Below, in pieces: positions 45,254 to 46,358 of a stretch of 46,358 nucleotides of DNA. The stretch's first letter is position 1, and each line of letters begins with the position of its first letter. Under the pieces are notes generated by a model, which saw nothing but the letters and a program-made list of their open reading frames with translations, did no database searches and was not told the origin of the DNA. The translations under genes and the position numbers were made by a program. The stretch comes from Deltaproteobacteria bacterium (GTDB lineage: Bacteria; Desulfobacterota; Desulfuromonadia; Geobacterales; DSM-12255): contig JAJZTK010000012.1 in assembly GCA_021849045.1 (NCBI GenBank), forward strand, positions 1-46,358, given 5' to 3'.

Positions 45254-46120
45254 ATGGCAAACATTGAGCGATTGTCGCAATTGAGGAAGAAGATTCAGAA
45301 AAATCCAGTTGCGGTACCCGACGAGCAGTCCCTTGATGAGACGCTGGTCGCAACCGAAAGTACATGCGTACCGTCGGTCGAGCAGGAGGAGCAGCCTGCT
45401 GTCGATCGGGAGAAGCTGGGATGGTTTTCGCCCAAATATTCCGTTTCACGGTCCGTCACCCTTTCTCCTGAGGTGGTTACGGCCAACCGGGGGGTGGTCT
45501 TTGCCGGTGAAGGGATGACCCTCGATGCCTATAAGATCCTGCGTACCCAGATTCTCCAGAGGATTCAGCAGGACGGCGGCAATTCACTCATGGTGACCAG
45601 TGCCGTCCAGGGCGAGGGGAAGACGACGACGGCAATCAACCTGGCGTTTGTGCTGGCCAAGGAGTTCCAGCAGACGGTTCTCCTCGTCGACTGCGATCTG
45701 CAACAGCAGCAGATCCACAAGCGTCTGGGCTACGGCAGCGATCAGGGGCTGATCGATTACCTCCTGGACGACCGGCCGGTCACGGAGTTGATCACCTGGC
45801 CGGGGATCGAAAAGATCACGATCATTTCGGGGGGGAGAACCATCAAGGAGAGCAGCGAACTGCTCGGTTCTCCCCGCATGAAAGAGCTGATCGAGGATAT
45901 GAAGACCAGGTATCCCGGGCGGTTCGTCATCTTCGACGTGCAGCCGATCACCACCGGTGCCGATGCCCTGGTGTTCGCCCCGCTGGTTGACCATGTGCTC
46001 ATGGTGGTGGCCGAGGGAAAGACATCGATTCAGGATGTCAAGCGGGCAGCGGGGATGCTTCCCGATGACAAGCTGCTCGGGCTCCTGTTGAACAGGCACG
46101 GAGTGGGAAAGGTGGTATAA
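45254..46120 (+). CDS. BY-kinase/CpsD-like ATPase of the PEP-CTERM EPS system
   Basis: The 288-residue protein has a hydrophilic N-terminal leader (about 1-80), then the Walker A SAVQGEGKTT (116-125), Walker A' TVLLVDCDL (141-149) and Walker B RFVIFDVQ (223-230). It matches the tyrosine autokinase partner of the chain-length protein in PEP-CTERM EPS loci. The usual C-terminal tyrosine cluster is absent: the protein ends NRHGVGKVV. Cys147 stands where most BY-kinases have Ala in the DxD Walker A' motif. GGAGGA precedes ATG 45254; an in-frame TTG at 45248 is less likely. Confidence 0.88.
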   Translation: MANIERLSQLRKKIQKNPVAVPDEQSLDETLVATESTCVPSVEQEEQPAVDREKLGWFSPKYSVSRSVTLSPEVVTANRGVVFAGEGMTLDAYKILRTQILQRIQQDGGNSLMVTSAVQGEGKTTTAINLAFVLAKEFQQTVLLVDCDLQQQQIHKRLGYGSDQGLIDYLLDDRPVTELITWPGIEKITIISGGRTIKESSELLGSPRMKELIEDMKTRYPGRFVIFDVQPITTGADALVFAPLVDHVLMVVAEGKTSIQDVKRAAGMLPDDKLLGLLLNRHGVGKVV

Positions 46121-46146
46121 CCTTCCCATTGTCTGACGTTGCAGTC

Positions 46147-46180
46147 AAAGCCCACATCGGTCAACTGATGTGGGCTTTTT
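46147..46180 (+). terminator. Rho-independent terminator of the EPS export operon
   Basis: AAAGCCCACATC (46147-46158) pairs exactly with GATGTGGGCTTT (46167-46178) over 12 bp with an 8-base loop, and T-residues run to 46180. It lies 27 bp after the kinase-like stop codon. The A-run on the left could also make it work in the reverse direction. Confidence 0.92.
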
Positions 46181-46197
46181 GGCATGTAAATTTATGG

Positions 46198-46233
46198 AAC
46201 TTTTACCTCTCTGTAGCTTGATCTTCATAATCT
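46198..46233 (+). promoter_or_regulatory. Recurrent EPS-locus element, copy G
   Basis: AACT (46198), CC (46206-46207) and TGTAGC (46212-46217, one mismatch) fit the consensus; TAATCT follows after 10 bp (or CATAAT after 8 bp). It stands directly after the terminator, so it likely drives the next gene. The window ends soon after a GGAGG at 46346-46350, and that coding region starts outside. Bases 46234-46358 hold no other recognisable feature. Confidence 0.5.
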
Positions 46234-46358
46234 GGAGTTACAATGTCCCCAAAATGAGACCTGAGTAGTACTAATCTCCGGCTTTCCAGCTGGTATGACA
46301 TATTGTGACGTATGCCTGTAGTATCTTTACGGTATCCCAATTATTGGAGGTACACCGT

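Overview
The window looks like chromosomal DNA of a Gram-negative delta-proteobacterium, most likely from the Geobacterales (Desulfuromonadota). This is inferred from the gene set: an exosortase fused to EpsI, the PEP-CTERM-type export genes, an L-FucNAc pathway, a porin with SHOCT-like repeats and many GTG/TTG starts. The core genes are moderately GC-rich. No rRNA, tRNA, CRISPR array, phage or transposase gene is visible. The species cannot be named from the sequence alone.

Nearly the whole window is one large exopolysaccharide (EPS) locus read on the + strand.

(1) 1-4057: the 3' part of a porin gene, an EpsD-like peptidyl-prolyl isomerase, and an inverted FitAB-type toxin-antitoxin module with a perfect palindromic operator. 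The module is followed by a diverged second copy of the isomerase 3' end.

(2) 4050-10703: a first, tightly overlapping assembly unit with a Tat-exported glycosidase-like protein, Wzx flippase, GT2, Wzy/ligase-like membrane protein, methyltransferase and GT4. An 18-bp perfect hairpin lies at the Wzy/methyltransferase junction.

(3) 10786-11449: a second inverted toxin-antitoxin-like pair (winged-HTH plus DUF6516-like).

(4) 11766-19073: a 65-codon ORF behind a good promoter, GT4, WecG/TagA-type GT, UDP-HexNAc 6-dehydrogenase, a galE stump, glmS, galU and a YdcF-like protein. This block mainly supplies precursors.

(5) 19061-30333: a more AT-rich, probably variable segment with an unrecognised secreted protein, a second Wzx, hexapeptide acyltransferase, AsnB-type amidotransferase, a second Wzy-like protein, three GTs and an acyltransferase-3.

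(6) 30517-35201: fnlA-fnlB-fnlC (UDP-GlcNAc to UDP-L-FucNAc) and a WbuB-like GT4.

(7) 35272-46120: exosortase-EpsI fusion, small proteins, a WecA/MraY-type initiating transferase, PrsT-like TPR lipoprotein, Wza-type exporter, beta-barrel, Wzz-type chain-length protein and a BY-kinase-like ATPase, closed by a strong terminator.

Together these genes describe a Wzx/Wzy-type EPS pathway. Sugar-phosphate initiation occurs on undecaprenyl phosphate. L-FucNAc and N-acetylhexosaminuronic acid (possibly amidated) are made, GTs and acyl/methyl transferases decorate the unit, and it is flipped, polymerised and exported through a PEP-CTERM/exosortase-type envelope machine. The most interesting non-coding signal is a recurrent element, AACT-N4-CC-N4-TGTAAC. 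It lies in front of most of the separate transcription units (13237, 29096, 30427, 37355, 41464, 46198, partial at 14201), usually 10 bp before a TAnnnT hexamer. This suggests one regulator or sigma factor ties the locus together.
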